This document shows positions 25,901 through 37,610 of a stretch of 64,000 nucleotides of DNA, in pieces. The notes beneath the pieces were generated by a model, which was not told the DNA's origin, ran no database searches, and saw only the letters and a list, made by a program, of their open reading frames with translations. Source of the stretch: Casuarius casuarius (taxonomy: Eukaryota; Chordata; Aves; Casuariiformes; Casuariidae). The position numbers and the translations under genes are program-made. Location of the stretch: assembly GCA_003342895.1 (NCBI GenBank), contig PTFA01000160.1, positions 1 through 64,000 on the forward strand, in the 5' to 3' direction. Position 1 is the first letter of the stretch. Each line of letters opens with the position of its first letter.

Positions 25901-28530
25901 TTGGCTCTTGCGCGTGGTCACGTCCTCCGTCGGGGCTTTGGCCACGAGCGTGACGGAGGTTCAGTGATTAATGGCTTGGACTCCCACGGAAATATCCTCC
26001 AAATCTCTCTGAGTCAGCAGAGAACAAAACTAAAAACGCTGATTGACGTAGTTCGGACTGAGCTGAAGGTCCTAGACAACCCAAAGGAAAGCTTTCACTG
26101 TGCTTTCATTCTTTTTTCATTTAATGAATTCTTTTCTGCAGTAAATTTTGAGATGGAAGCATTGTTTTGAAACAAAAGGCTGAAGCACTACATGTATGAA
26201 TGTCAACATGAAATGTTTTGAGGCAGATTAATTTTGGCAGAGATTGCTTGTAAAATTTGACTGAATTTATGAATGGTTTGTTGTCCTCCAAATGGCATTT
26301 TTAGCAGATACAGAACTTACCAGGATTTTTTTTTAAATCCCAACAGTTTTAACCCAAAACTGTCCATGAAAGGTGTTTCATTGAGTTTGTAATAGCTAAT
26401 AGTAAAATATCTTCAGGTCCTAAAGTTAATTAATTCTACTCGTTAGTCCCTCTTCCAGGTGACCCCGTGCAGGCAGAGAGGGCCAAGGCAGCTCTCAAAG
26501 CCGACCCTCTCCCCGATGGCTGGTCTGGCACGGCTGGGGAGCAGTGTCCTCACCGCCACGGGCCAGCACTGCCGAGCTCCTAAAAAGAGTTGGGAAAAGC
26601 CAAGAGAGGGGTGGAAAACAGTCAAAGATGGATGGCAAGTCTGCCATCTCCAACACATGGCTTATGCAGTGTCTCTCCATCGTGACCCACCACTTTAAGA
26701 CCGCAGGGTCCTCCAGGGTATAGGCATCCAAGATCGTTTTATCCAGAAGAGCATCTGGGGAGACATTTGGATGTGTAATACTGCTGCAAGCACGCTTGCA
26801 GAGCTGAGCAGACATCTGAAGGACATTACAACTGCAGTCATCTATAGTGAGGAGCTCTCATTTCCAGCGTTGCACTGTGTGTAGGCAATAGGAAAGTTCC
26901 TGCAGAAGCGTTGGCCCCTGTGAAGTGCAGGCCCAGGTCTGCACACCTCGGCAGTGGTCCATGTCCATCCACAAATGCCCACTGCGCCCCGAAGGCCCAG
27001 TGCTGCAGCCTGAGCTTGGAAAATCCAGCTTTCATTTGTGGCTCGCTCTGTGCCGCGAGATAAATTCGCTCCTGCATATTTAGTGGTGTCACCGGTGGCA
27101 TAGCCACTAGCTAGCTGGAGGAAAAAGAAACTAGTCTCCAGCTTTTGCAGCAACGGTCCTCACGTAGCCTTGGAGTTATTGAAGTTACTGCGTAAGTGCA
27201 CCGTATTTCCAAATTAGCCAATAAACATGTCTGTGGAAGAGTGACACAAATGCATAAACCTGTTAGACCTCGCCATAGTATTAGATCATCTTGCGCATGT
27301 ATCAACGAAGGCGCATAGCTGGGTCATTTCCATAGCAACGTTTCCAGTGTTAGACTTAGGAAGGTTTATGTGAGTTGTTAAGTGGTACTGACACTAATGA
27401 TATAATTAGCTGTGTTAAAAGTCATGTCTGGTAGCATCTAGTTTGTTTCCAGGGTGACTAAAACACTATAAATAATAATGTCCAGCAGTATTTCCATAGA
27501 ATTATTGTCCGTGATAGAAGCAAGTTAGAGGGATCCTTTTTCATAGTCAATGTGCAGAAGACTTAAATGTCAAAAGTATTTTCCTTATGCCTCCCAAATC
27601 AGAAAAACTAAGCTTAACAAATCCTGCCCTGATAGATAGACTATGCAGGTAACCATTAATTTAATGGGACCTGATAAATATAGGAACGAGAACTATTTTG
27701 AATCTGATCAGAGCAAATTGTGCTTGTTGGAGGTTGAGGATGAATGAAAACTACCTTTACTATTTTGGGTCTGTCATCTTGAAAGCTTCCAATTACTGGA
27801 GCTGGAGTTCATACTGGGACTCTAAGGCCAAATTCAGAAGTGAGGAAAATTGAATTTGGCCCCAGCTGTAGGCTGGGATCTTTCTTCCTTGGCTTTTCAC
27901 TGGTATTTTGTGTGTAGATTTGTCAAGAGTTCGGTCACCAACCTTTTTCCTGTAGGAGTTCATGAGCAGAAGCCTGGAGTTGAGTTCTTAGCCCCAGACT
28001 TCTCTGGAGCTGACTCAGATGAGGGAAGCAGATTTTCCAGTGAAAACCATTTGTTTGTCAAAGAAACAAACAGTTTTAACCTTCTTAAGCAAACTAGAAG
28101 CAGGTTTCCAATGGAAAGCCGCCTTTTTTGCCAGCTCACCTCACCAGCAGATGCGTTGAGTCTTCGGATCAATGGTTTTAGTCAACCTCCCTTGTGCCGT
28201 GCGCCTCGGGGTCCGTCTCCTGGTCATGGATCCCCAAATCCCGGGCTGGTGACAGTCGTGGCTCCCAGTTCCCCTCAGCCCACTTCTGATACCTTTGCAA
28301 TGCATTCACCCCCTGTCTACTGTATATTTTCACAGCTGTAGTTTTCATTTTAAATTACAGATTTGTTTCAGAAATTTGGCATTTGTCATAGAACAGGAAC
28401 TTCCTGATTCCCCGAGGGTCCTTGTTTTGGGTATGTCCATGCTTTAAACAGGCGTGGGTTTGGGAAAGAGTCTATCCACGGTAAGGTGGCACTCATGGCC
28501 ACTAGTTTCGCCTTGTTTCAGAGAGGTGAT
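22901..28530. other. Intergenic, no gene recognised
   Basis: Mixed DNA. Open frames (for example 155 codons at 24,593-25,060 plus and 163 codons at 27,850-28,341 plus) lack domains and are overlapped on the other strand. 23,680-23,850 and 24,740-24,970 are GC-richer. No RNA gene was recognised. Confidence 0.5.
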
Positions 28531-28534
28531 TGTT

Positions 28535-28685
28535 TTCAATTTTAATTTTAATTTTAATTTTTAATTTTAATTTTTTTAATTTTTTAATTTAATTTATTTT
28601 TTTAATTTTTAAATTTTAATTAATTGAATTTTTAATTCAATTTAATCCAATTTTAATTTTTTAATTTCAATTTAAATTTTTCAGT
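28535..28685. repeat. AT-only low-complexity tract built on TTTTAA
   Basis: About 145 bp made almost only of TTTTAA and AATT units with variable T-run length, i.e. a degenerated (TTTTAA)n repeat. It is likely to be unstable and may be slightly mis-sized in assembly. Confidence 0.9.
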
Positions 28686-29265
28686 TTTATGTTTTCTGTT
28701 GAGTGGAAGGCTCGGTTTAACTCATTTGCTTCGCTGCCTCCTTTAATGCTGTGCAGTTCATGTCAGTTTGATTAAATGCACACATTTTATTTTGTTATTT
28801 TAACAGTTAAGCAAACAAATTCTCATAAGGGGGGGTAAACGCAATGGCCTGCCACGATCAGATCAGGTCACACCCGTGGTATTTCTGTAAGGCAGAACTG
28901 ATGAAGGGTGGCCAGTGCTGGCTTTAACAAATAGCCAGGAAGGAGGCTTCGAAAGGGAGAGCAAGAGAAGAGAGGAGAGGAATACACATGTTTAAATGAA
29001 AAGCAGTCTTGAAAGCTTCCATTCATGTTAAACGAAAAGTAGAAACACATGTGTATAAGACTGAGCCTGATCCAAACCCCATTAATATTGCAGGAAGGAT
29101 TTCTAATGATTCCCAGTGGCTTTAGAATTGGCTTTTACAGTATCCAAGATGCAACCATAATTTAAAAAGAAATCAAAACTTTATCTTTACTGTTCTCTTA
29201 TTTACTCTAGTCTTCTTACATATTTTTATTGAGCCTTACAGCTTAATTGGAAAAAATTACTCTGA
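28686..29265. other. Intergenic, no gene recognised
   Basis: AT-leaning DNA; nothing supported. Confidence 0.55.
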
Positions 29266-29269
29266 AAGG

Positions 29270-29450
29270 ATTGTGCTGTAAAATTGTAGTCAATTACTGC
29301 TAGCCCGAACCACATGAAACCTATACGCGCACAATTTACAGCTCTCGATGCTGGAAGTGTGACATGACTTTGGCTTTTGCAGCGATCACAAATGCAATTT
29401 GGAATAACTCTGCACTTGTGAATTGCTAATTGGAGGTCAAGTTAGAGATG
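29270..29450. promoter_or_regulatory. Possible conserved non-coding element
   Basis: Words such as ATCACAAATGCAATTTGG and GTGAATTGCTAATTGGAGG combine TAAT cores with CAATTTG and TGACATGAC motifs at high sequence complexity. This texture is like the other enhancer-like segments of the window. Weak evidence. Confidence 0.2.
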
Positions 29451-30760
29451 CAATCGAACTCGGCGGATAGAGTTAGGAAATTCCCTTCGAGAAAGTCTCC
29501 GTGGATGAGACTTGGAGAACGAAAGAAGCGACCAGCCTCCTCCGTAAAAGTGCAGCGTCTCGCCACGGGCCGCTCAGAGCTGCGCTGACTTGTGTTTTGG
29601 TTGCTGGTTGTGTAGCCCTCCAGGTCAGATGTGAGGTTTGGATTCTCATTTGGATCAAAGACTCTTAACTACCACTTATGCAGTTAAATCCTGTACAGTA
29701 TAATCACATTCCCTCGACTTCAGGTCCTCTCTACACCCTCAGCTGAGAGTAAAGAGGCATCTGTGCAAATAAAAATTGGATTGCGGCATTGGTTTTATTG
29801 GTACCAACAAGGCACATGTGGAGATCTGCTTGCTGAAAAACATCTGGATAGCTTCTTCCCATTTGTGGACAGACTTGAATGATCGTATTTTGACTAGTAA
29901 AGTGATCTCAGCTGATGAGCTATGACTTTCCCTTCGAGCACCGGCCAAAGAAATCACACGCTTGTGTTTTGCTGCTTTGTGACTCCCAAAGCCATTAAGA
30001 GCTTCGTCCACAAGAAACCCTTGAGTAAGCAGCGAAAATACCTGTAACGTTTTTTATTCTGTCAAAGTATACGCCCAAGCGGAGGGGGGGATCACCCCTC
30101 CAGTTTTAGGGAGGTGGATTATCACAGCATGTTCAGGAAAGAAGGAGATCAGCGAAGGAGAGGCACCTTTATCACCACCCGGCACAGATGTCCTGCTGCG
30201 CTGAAACGGGGCATCGCAAGATGCAGCGGGAGCAAAGCAACGCTGAGGGCAACGTCTGAAGACCAGACATCATCCTCTGGGTTCGTTTAGGATTTGTTTG
30301 TTTAAGATTGTTCGGTGTTAGCCTTTTCCACTGATTTTTGGAAACCTGTCATAACCTGACAATCCTTTCGACTGGTTGCCAGCCCTCTAAAATGATTTAA
30401 AAACCTGATGACATTAAAGCAAACAGAGCAAAGCCAGTAATAAATTCTGTAATATTTTCAAACAGGTATAAAGGCAAATGCTGTGCCCATCACACAAATT
30501 TGTCTCTGGCATTTTAACTCAAAAGCCTTTCTCTGAGCAAACTGCTGCTTTGGAGACCGCAAACTCTAAAAATACTGCAACAGTTATCAGGATGCGACAT
30601 TTCAGGGCATATCCTTATATTTCCAGGCTGACACTGCACAAAGCCTCGGCCCATCAGCGAAGGAAGTTAAAGGAGAGAGTGCACAATTATTTAATAATGG
30701 ATGAATAATAAAATAGTAACAGGTCTAGTAATGATACTTAAAACCAGCCACATTACTCGA
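29451..30760. other. Intergenic, no gene recognised
   Basis: No repeat family, exon or RNA gene was recognised. Confidence 0.55.
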
Positions 30761-30764
30761 GTAC

Positions 30765-31345
30765 TCGGCAAGCACATGGAGGCCGCCGGCGCTCTGCTCG
30801 GGGCAGCGCTCGTAGGGAGCTGGTTTCCAGGAGCGTTGCTCGAGGACACGCGGCTGGCGGAGGTACCGTCCAGCCGTAGAGGTCGTACCCGGGTTGTTGT
30901 AGTTGCCCGCAGTACTCCGACACCGAGTTTTGGCGAGTGCTTTCTGCAGCTCCCAGATGGATCCAGCCTCTCCAAACCTCGGCACTGGGGGAACTCCGTG
31001 TGTGGGAGGTTTGCCTTAATGCCGAGCTGGAAATAGCAAGGACTGGGCATTCCTGCGTAGTTTTTCCCATTGACGAGCAGCTCTTGGTGGCTGGACGCCT
31101 CCGTGGGCCCGCGGCGATGCCCTGGAGGCCTGCGTCAGCCAGCATGGAGAATTACTCACAACGCCTTGTATGGATTTATCCAATAATAGGGAAATCGGTT
31201 AAACCCATTGCACTTCTGTTGCAGCAGTGACCCGATCCGTATTCGGTGCAGGCGTCAGCTTGACGAGAGCACGCGAGCCTGGAACAACGACTGCGTTCCC
31301 TTCGGCTCGGTGGCGAGACCCGGCTGCCAAAGCGGCGTTTGATTA
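30765..31345. promoter_or_regulatory. CpG-rich patch
   Basis: CpGs are frequent at 30,770-30,930, 31,100-31,140 and 31,210-31,340 (GCTCGAGGACACGCGG, GACCCGATCCG, GAGCACGCGAGCC). Open frames of up to 130 codons on the minus strand show no domain. Possibly regulatory. Confidence 0.25.
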
Positions 31346-31539
31346 AGCAGCCGTACCTTCTAAAAAGAAATGGTTCTTCTTTTGTTTCTTAACACAAACA
31401 TGCATTAATATATTGTTAGGTTCAAGTCAAAATCGCCGCGAAAGCCAAATACCCGTAGATTATTTGCATTTTGGTGTTTAACATCACTAATGCAATAGAC
31501 TGATGGGTTTTTGAAATTTCCCAAAAGCCCGATTGCATT

Positions 31540-31810
31540 GTGTGCGATCGGGTTCCCCGCGGTATCGTAGCCGTGAAACACATAACGGGGCATCAGCCTG
31601 GGGGCATAAACTGCACGTGTTTTATTTAAAACAGCACAATGATGCCCGGTGCTCTCGGGGCACCGCTCGGAGGAAGGCTGGGGGGCCCGTCGGGTGCCAC
31701 CAGCAGAGCAGGAGACGGGGACCCAAAACCCGTCCAAGGAGGAAGCCCGAGTGGCGGTAGGTGCAATCCGCGAGCGGCAGCTCCTTCTGGCAGAAACATG
31801 CTCCGACTCC
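31540..31810. promoter_or_regulatory. CpG-rich patch
   Basis: CpG-dense (GTGCGATCGGGTTCCCCGCG, CTCGGGGCACCGCTCGG, CGCGAGCGGCAGC). No convincing first exon. Confidence 0.3.
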
Positions 31811-32425
31811 ATTCACCGGCAGAAAAGTCTATAAACTGTTATGCAGCTGATTGCATTTGAAATTAATGTCTTCATTTATTTTGACGTGTTCAGAGATGCC
31901 TCATAAGGGACACAAAGGAAGTGACAATAGTCCTGCTGCCGGTGCACTGTCGCTCCGAGTGGATCTTTGTTTTGATCACTGCCAATTGTTCGATGCTGTT
32001 ATTAAAAATATAAAGGAAAGAGCCTTGAGGGAAGACCTGAAATGTTTCCCTTTCCCTCTCACAAAGCACATCTAAGCTTTTTAATTTGCCTTATGGGTTT
32101 TGGATGTTGGCAGGTATCGGAGCAGACCTGCTGCTGCCCCGGGAAGGCTGCCCCAGCCTGAAGATAACCCCGGTGCCGCGCGGCGCGAGAGCGGGATGCT
32201 CAGCCCAGCCTCCTGCCGCAGCATTTTTAAAATATTTTTGGTTTTATTATGTTTTTATAGCTCTGCTTTATAATCTGACTTAATATTCTTACTGACTCCA
32301 AGGACAGCCAAACTTGTACCGAAACTGTGCTTCTCCCAGGAGTTTTGCTCGGCTCTTGGATGATGATTGATTTCCTTGTTACGGCTCTACTTGGAAACCA
32401 CGGCAGTCTCCACATTCCAATTCGG
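31811..32425. other. Intergenic, no gene recognised
   Basis: Contains a small GC-rich clump at 32,120-32,220. Otherwise nothing. Confidence 0.55.
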
Positions 32426-32429
32426 GGAA

Positions 32430-32880
32430 GTGCTTCAACATGCATTTAGATATTTCTATTTGTATAGCATTAACAAAATACATATTAAGCACACGCTTAC
32501 TGCCTGGCTGGCACAGCTGATGCGGAGACTGATCGATTATGTTGTTTTCTATAGTTAGAGCTGAGAAACTGATTGACTGGATGCATTATTTAATGAAAGG
32601 GATAATCAGTGGAATAAATTATTTAGAGTTCAGCATTAGAGCAGCTCTGTTTATCGCGTACTGTTGTATGCTACAGCTGCAACACTATGTCTTGAAGCCA
32701 TCGCTTCGCCTCTTCTGATTGGAAACATGACTAAGTGCTCTCACTGTAACTTACGCTTTAATCAACTACTAAAGAAGCACAACAAGTTATTTGCACTTTA
32801 ATATGAGAAGTTCACAGCTCTTTGCTGCTGTCTGATGGGGTGTATAAGCCATTCAGAGCAGGTAATGAATCCAGACTCCT
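32430..32880. promoter_or_regulatory. Enhancer-like segment, dense homeodomain and POU motifs
   Basis: CATGCATTTAGATATTTC, GATCGATTATG, GATTGACTGGATGCATTA, TTTAATGAAAGGGATAATC, ATAAATTATTTAG and GTTTATCGCG lie within about 230 bp, followed by further AT-rich complex sequence. This is the strongest enhancer-like texture I see in the window. The target gene is unknown. Confidence 0.3.
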
Positions 32881-33109
32881 TCCTGGAAAATGTCATTACC
32901 TGAGGACCGCCAAGGATAAGCAGGCAATACAGTAAAAGGAGAGATGTTTGAACACCAATTTTTATCCTTTAGGCAAAACCATGAGATGCAATTTCTGCCT
33001 ATTGTCTGGAAAACGTCAGGAGCCAATAAAACACTGGAGGAAGAAATTATTGGTATAAATAGCCCGAACACCGCGGTAGCCTCCAACGGGCAGACTTAAT
33101 GAAGAGCAT

Positions 33110-33660
33110 TACAGCACCAGGCTGCTTCGCCAGGGCGGATTAGCACTTCTTGCCGGGCTGCAGCTGGAGCAGCCGGGGGCCTGCGCGGTGCTGCCGAAAC
33201 GCTCCACCGTCGCCCAGGGCACGGCTGGAGGCTGAGGCGGGAGCGCTGCCGCTGCGAAGGGAGCCGAAAAGCGAGGGGAAGGCAAGCTGCAGCGTGGGGC
33301 CGAGGAGGCGGCCGGCGGCTGTACCAGCGAACGTCTGGACAGCGTAAAGTCTCGGCCTCCTCCAGCGAGCAAAGCGGCACGCGCGCGGGACAAACCGACG
33401 TCGACAGGAGGGTGAGGATGCTGCAGGGGACCGACGGGTGGGATGGGGAGGTGGGAGCGGGCCGGCAGGGCTGGCGGGGCACGCGGCCGCCCTGCACCGC
33501 TGCTCCCTCCGGCTCGGCAGCGGTCACGGCCACCGAATGCGGCCCAGCGTGCCGGCCACAGCCGGGATACGCCGAGAAAATAGTAAAAATTTGCATTAGG
33601 GTGTGCAGACGCAAGCACACGCTTGCCCACAAATACGCACGCACGTGAGCTGGAGCCGGT
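33110..33660. promoter_or_regulatory. CpG island, about 0.5 kb, no recognised gene
   Basis: GC and CpG are high across about 33,115-33,570 (GCGGGAGCGCTGCCGCTGCG, GCACGCGCGCGGG, CCGACGTCGAC), then fall to AT-rich DNA on both sides. It contains a CRE-like GACGTCG. Long open frames on the minus strand (199 and 228 codons) are Pro/Ala/Arg-rich and look compositional. It could promote a non-coding transcript or act as a distal regulatory island. Confidence 0.45.
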
Positions 33661-35599
33661 TCTCGGGAGGTTTTTTTTTCCTTTTGGTAGTACATAGCGG
33701 AGCAAGCGGCCCGAGACGGCGTTTATTCCGATATTGAATTGCTTTCCATGGAAACTAATTGTGATTTCAGAAACACGGGTTCTGCGGTGGTGCAAGATGA
33801 AATGGAGCTGAATATGGAGGCAGCTGGTTAGAAGGAAATCACTTGCTTATGAAATTGTATTTAATGATGGAGACTGATGGAGTAGAAAAAAAGGGGGGGT
33901 GGCAGGGACTGGAAAACAAAACGGCCCTCTGTTACTGTCAGATATTGCCCTAGCTCTCAAATTCCTCGGGAAAATATCTGATGAATATTCAAAGGAAAGA
34001 AAAACACTTGAGCGGGCTGCTTTCCCATTTCCTACTTCTCTTTTCAATAGTGTTTAAGCAGTTGATTATTAAAAATCTGGCTATACAACAGAAATGGTCA
34101 GGAAAATAAATTATGATGAAATGCTTCTTTCTGGTTAAAAAAAAAGAGAAGGTGGAGACTTCCACAAAAGTTTCTCCATTCCTCTACGAAAAACAGATGA
34201 AAGAACATGTTTTGAGAAAGTCTAATATAAACGTTAAAAAAAAAAAGACTTCCCGGTCTCTGTGGGTCTCTCCGCGTCCTGCCACGCTCACAGCCCGGGG
34301 CTGCCCGGATCCACGCGCCAGCTAAGCACAGTGGTAAAATGGTAAAATGTTAAAGCCCATTTTGAGTCGATTTGAAAGCATCGCTGAAGCAGAGTTACCA
34401 ATTTTTCCCAAACGAAAGCATGCTGCTTCGCTTTTTCTCTCTTTAATCTCATCACGCGTTTCATATTAAAGGGGCTTTTTGGGAACAGCTTGGAATCGCC
34501 GCGGCAGGGCACGGAGCCTCCCTGTGTATCCTCGGGCTCCTGGGACACACGAGTCCACGAGACTTTTCCTCCTTGTTTCCAAAAAAACAGCAGGATCTTT
34601 GCTGCGTGCGAACCACATCTGTGGTTTTTGTCATTGCATGGCCAGCCAACACTGCAGCGGGATAAAATGCAATAAATGCCCAATTCAGGAGTTTCTGAGC
34701 TCTCACACTGGGCTAAGCCCTCCGTCATCTCCATCCCACTCAGCTGTAAGCCACCAAGAGGCGAAAAAATAGGAAACAATTTATTGCCCTTTTGATGATA
34801 GATGACTGCTGCAAGCAGAGATCTACGTTCCTCTTCTGAAGCCACCAGTGGCTTTTTGTAGTTAGGGGTGAGAGGCTCCTTCCAGCACCGGCTTCCTCCC
34901 CGAGGAAGGGACGGAAGGTCTCTGCTCCCAAACCTGCGGAGGGGCCCGGAGCTGGGCCAGGCAGGAGGCAAAGCGAGCGGGAAGACCTGAGGGTCCAGGC
35001 CCCCTCCCGAAACACGGCAGCTGGTCTGCAGAGAGGGGCAGCGCTGCCGCGGGACCCCGGGAGCTGGCAGAGGAGGTCTGCTTCAGCACGGACCGATGGA
35101 AGAAACCCGTTTATTTATGGCTTTGTACGATCCAATATTGGAAGAAAGAGTGCTATTGCCCTGCTTCTTTTTATAAAGTATGATTGAATTAATAATCAAT
35201 AGCTCAAAATCCAGCTCATGATCCTGGTCTCCACAGAACACGTCTGTACCTGCCGTAGGCTACGTGAACCTCGATGAAGGTTAACTGGTGAGGGACCACT
35301 GTAAATGCCGACACACCAGCTCTGTGCGTCCCCCCTCGATAAAATGGCAACTAACTTCTATGCTACCGGCTCATGATGTGCGTTAGGAGCTCAAGAAAAG
35401 AGCAAGCAGAACAAATATAAACAAGGCCCCAAACAAAAAGAAAAACATAAAACCCAAACAAACCAAAAAGCCTCCTAAATGTAATAAATGTGGTTGCGTT
35501 GTCCTCCTGGGAGTTCAGGATTTACAGTGTTCCTCCGGCCCTGATCCGAGGGCTGGGAAAGTCAGTGGTCACACGCCACAGCGGTTCTAGAGCAGGGAT
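33661..35599. other. Intergenic, no gene recognised
   Basis: AT-rich start, GC-richer at 34,480-34,560 and 34,860-35,090. The 227-codon minus frame at 34,288-34,971 has no recognisable domain and is overlapped by plus frames. No repeat family was recognised. Confidence 0.5.
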
Positions 35600-37133
35600 A
35601 CGTTCGTGCTTAGATTTATGTGAATGTGTAGGTAAAATGTATTTTTAGGCATATGTAAAGTCAAATAATTTGTCAGTCTAAGTATTCATTTTATTTACGC
35701 AGCAGACAGTCATGTTTTTATTATATAAATATATATCGAGGCACTTAAAATGTGAATATTTGACACAAGCTCATTTGACAAACTAGCATAGAGCCATTGA
35801 AATGTATCAAAGACATTCACAAGAATCTGATCTGTCATAAACTGAAATGTCGTTTTGACTGTGGTTCAGTGGTAAATTTAAGTTTGTGGTTTATTGACCT
35901 AACTAACCATAATTGAATCTTTAACACTCTTGCAGTTACAACATGCCATTTTGGCTTCGAGACATCCCCAGAAAGGAGTCTGCATGCTAGAACTGACGTC
36001 TAACCAGAATAATGAATGTATTACAAGCAAACCGTACGTTAAACAAGAAAGTTATTTTAATGATCGCTCCCCAGATACCCAAAGGCACTAGTCAACACTG
36101 CAGACTAATGACCTACAAATTTGTGTGATTAATACACATTTTAGCATCACAATATTTTTCAACAGCTTCAGACAGCACAGTAAGTGAACTACTACTTTCA
36201 TCTGTAACAGCTTTGTTGCTGAATGCCCTTCCATTTATTTATTTTAGTAGAAAAACATATCAAACGAAAGCTGATCTCTAAGAATCCTGGTCACGCTGAA
36301 CTGCCTAACCCTTCTCTGCTGCCCTTTCTCCAGATATTTCTAAAAAGCATATCGAGTACAGTACTGTATAACTCCAAATTTATGTTGATGCAATTCCTCG
36401 AACATCAGTCAAATTACACTGATAGAAAATTGGAGGGACACAGTGGTAAATCAGACCCATTATTTTTACAGATCTGTAGGATCAGTGTAACACAACAGAC
36501 AATATAACATCTTGACTGAGGACAATTTTACAGTTCTTTTATCCTTTGCAAAAACCTTTGTAATATGTTGAGTATAAAGCTCACAAATTACATTTTAAAT
36601 GAACTACCAGAAAGAATATGCTTTAAATGGACCTTTTACAATATAACACAAAATTCAAATGACAATTTTTAGGAAAGCACTTGAAACTTTAACACTTAAG
36701 TCCTGACAACATTAGATTAAACTGTAAACCTTAAGAGGTTTTATATGATTAAATAAAATCAACATTACAATTTCCAGATATTATAATTTTTGAACAGATT
36801 GTAACAATAACATATAATGTAAACATGAAGCTCAGGATACTGGTACTGAAAAAGTCTCTCAATTAATTCTTTGTAGATTTATATCTGCACATAGTAAAAT
36901 AGATAATAGCTGGAGAAGAGGTTACAGTATTCATCTTATATATTGAGATTAGTGTGTTGCTAGCAGCAGTCCATACAACTGCGTCCCCATTTTACTATTA
37001 TTTTACAGAATCATTACTACCTTAAAAAAATCTCCAGGTCCAATACTGCTGCTAGGTATCAATATAGCATTTGGAAGGAAATATTTAAAAACATTAGATT
37101 TTGTTAATTGTTGGTGTATGTGTAGGTATGTGA

Positions 37134-37163
37134 GATTTTATATATATAACTATATATAAAATC
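37134..37163. repeat. Perfect 13-bp AT-rich inverted repeat with a 4-nt loop
   Basis: The arm GATTTTATATATA is followed by TAAC and then the exact reverse complement TATATATAAAATC. If transcribed it would fold as a stable AU hairpin; in DNA it could extrude as a cruciform. No transposon ends are recognised around it. Confidence 0.8.
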
Positions 37164-37588
37164 ATAAACCTCACTTAACCTTCAAAACTGAACTACCTCT
37201 AGGTAAGAAATACAAGACCTTTTTCAATAAATGTAAAGGGTTTATTTATACCTGAGACATTTTTGCATATTGATGTCTTTGTACCTTTACCTGTAGGTAC
37301 TTTACTCTTTCCCAAGGTCCCACTCAAAGCCCATTAGTCGGGTGGATTCTTCCCACTAACCCAGTGGACTTTGGCCAAGTCCTTCCGTATCTAACCTGGA
37401 TGTATAAGCAGAGACGTAACCGAATGAAATAATACATAGATTTAAATGCACAGTTGCTGTACAAGTGGACAGGCTGGTTTATACACATCCAGAGCTAGTT
37501 CATCATTACTGATATATTTCACAATGTCTGATTCAAAAAGAGAATTATGGTCTGTTTTACAGAGTGATACAAGTTCCTACTAGTCAGT

Positions 37589-37610
37589 AAAAAAAAAAAA
37601 AATTTTTTTT
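37589..37610. repeat. A14-T8 homopolymer junction
   Basis: A run of 14 A is followed directly by 8 T. It is low-complexity and prone to length error in assembly and in replication. No function is assigned. Confidence 0.9.

Noticed and set aside
27850..28341. 163-codon plus-strand open frame
   Set aside because: Peptide has no family motif and contains no conserved-looking blocks. Likely chance.
33109..33795. 228-codon minus-strand open frame across the 33-kb CpG island
   Set aside because: Pro/Ala/Arg/Ser-rich composition follows the GC content. An overlapping 199-codon frame exists in another phase, and there is no domain or good start context.
34288..34971. 227-codon minus-strand open frame
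   Set aside because: No recognisable domain, overlapped by plus-strand frames, no paired splice sites or initiation context.
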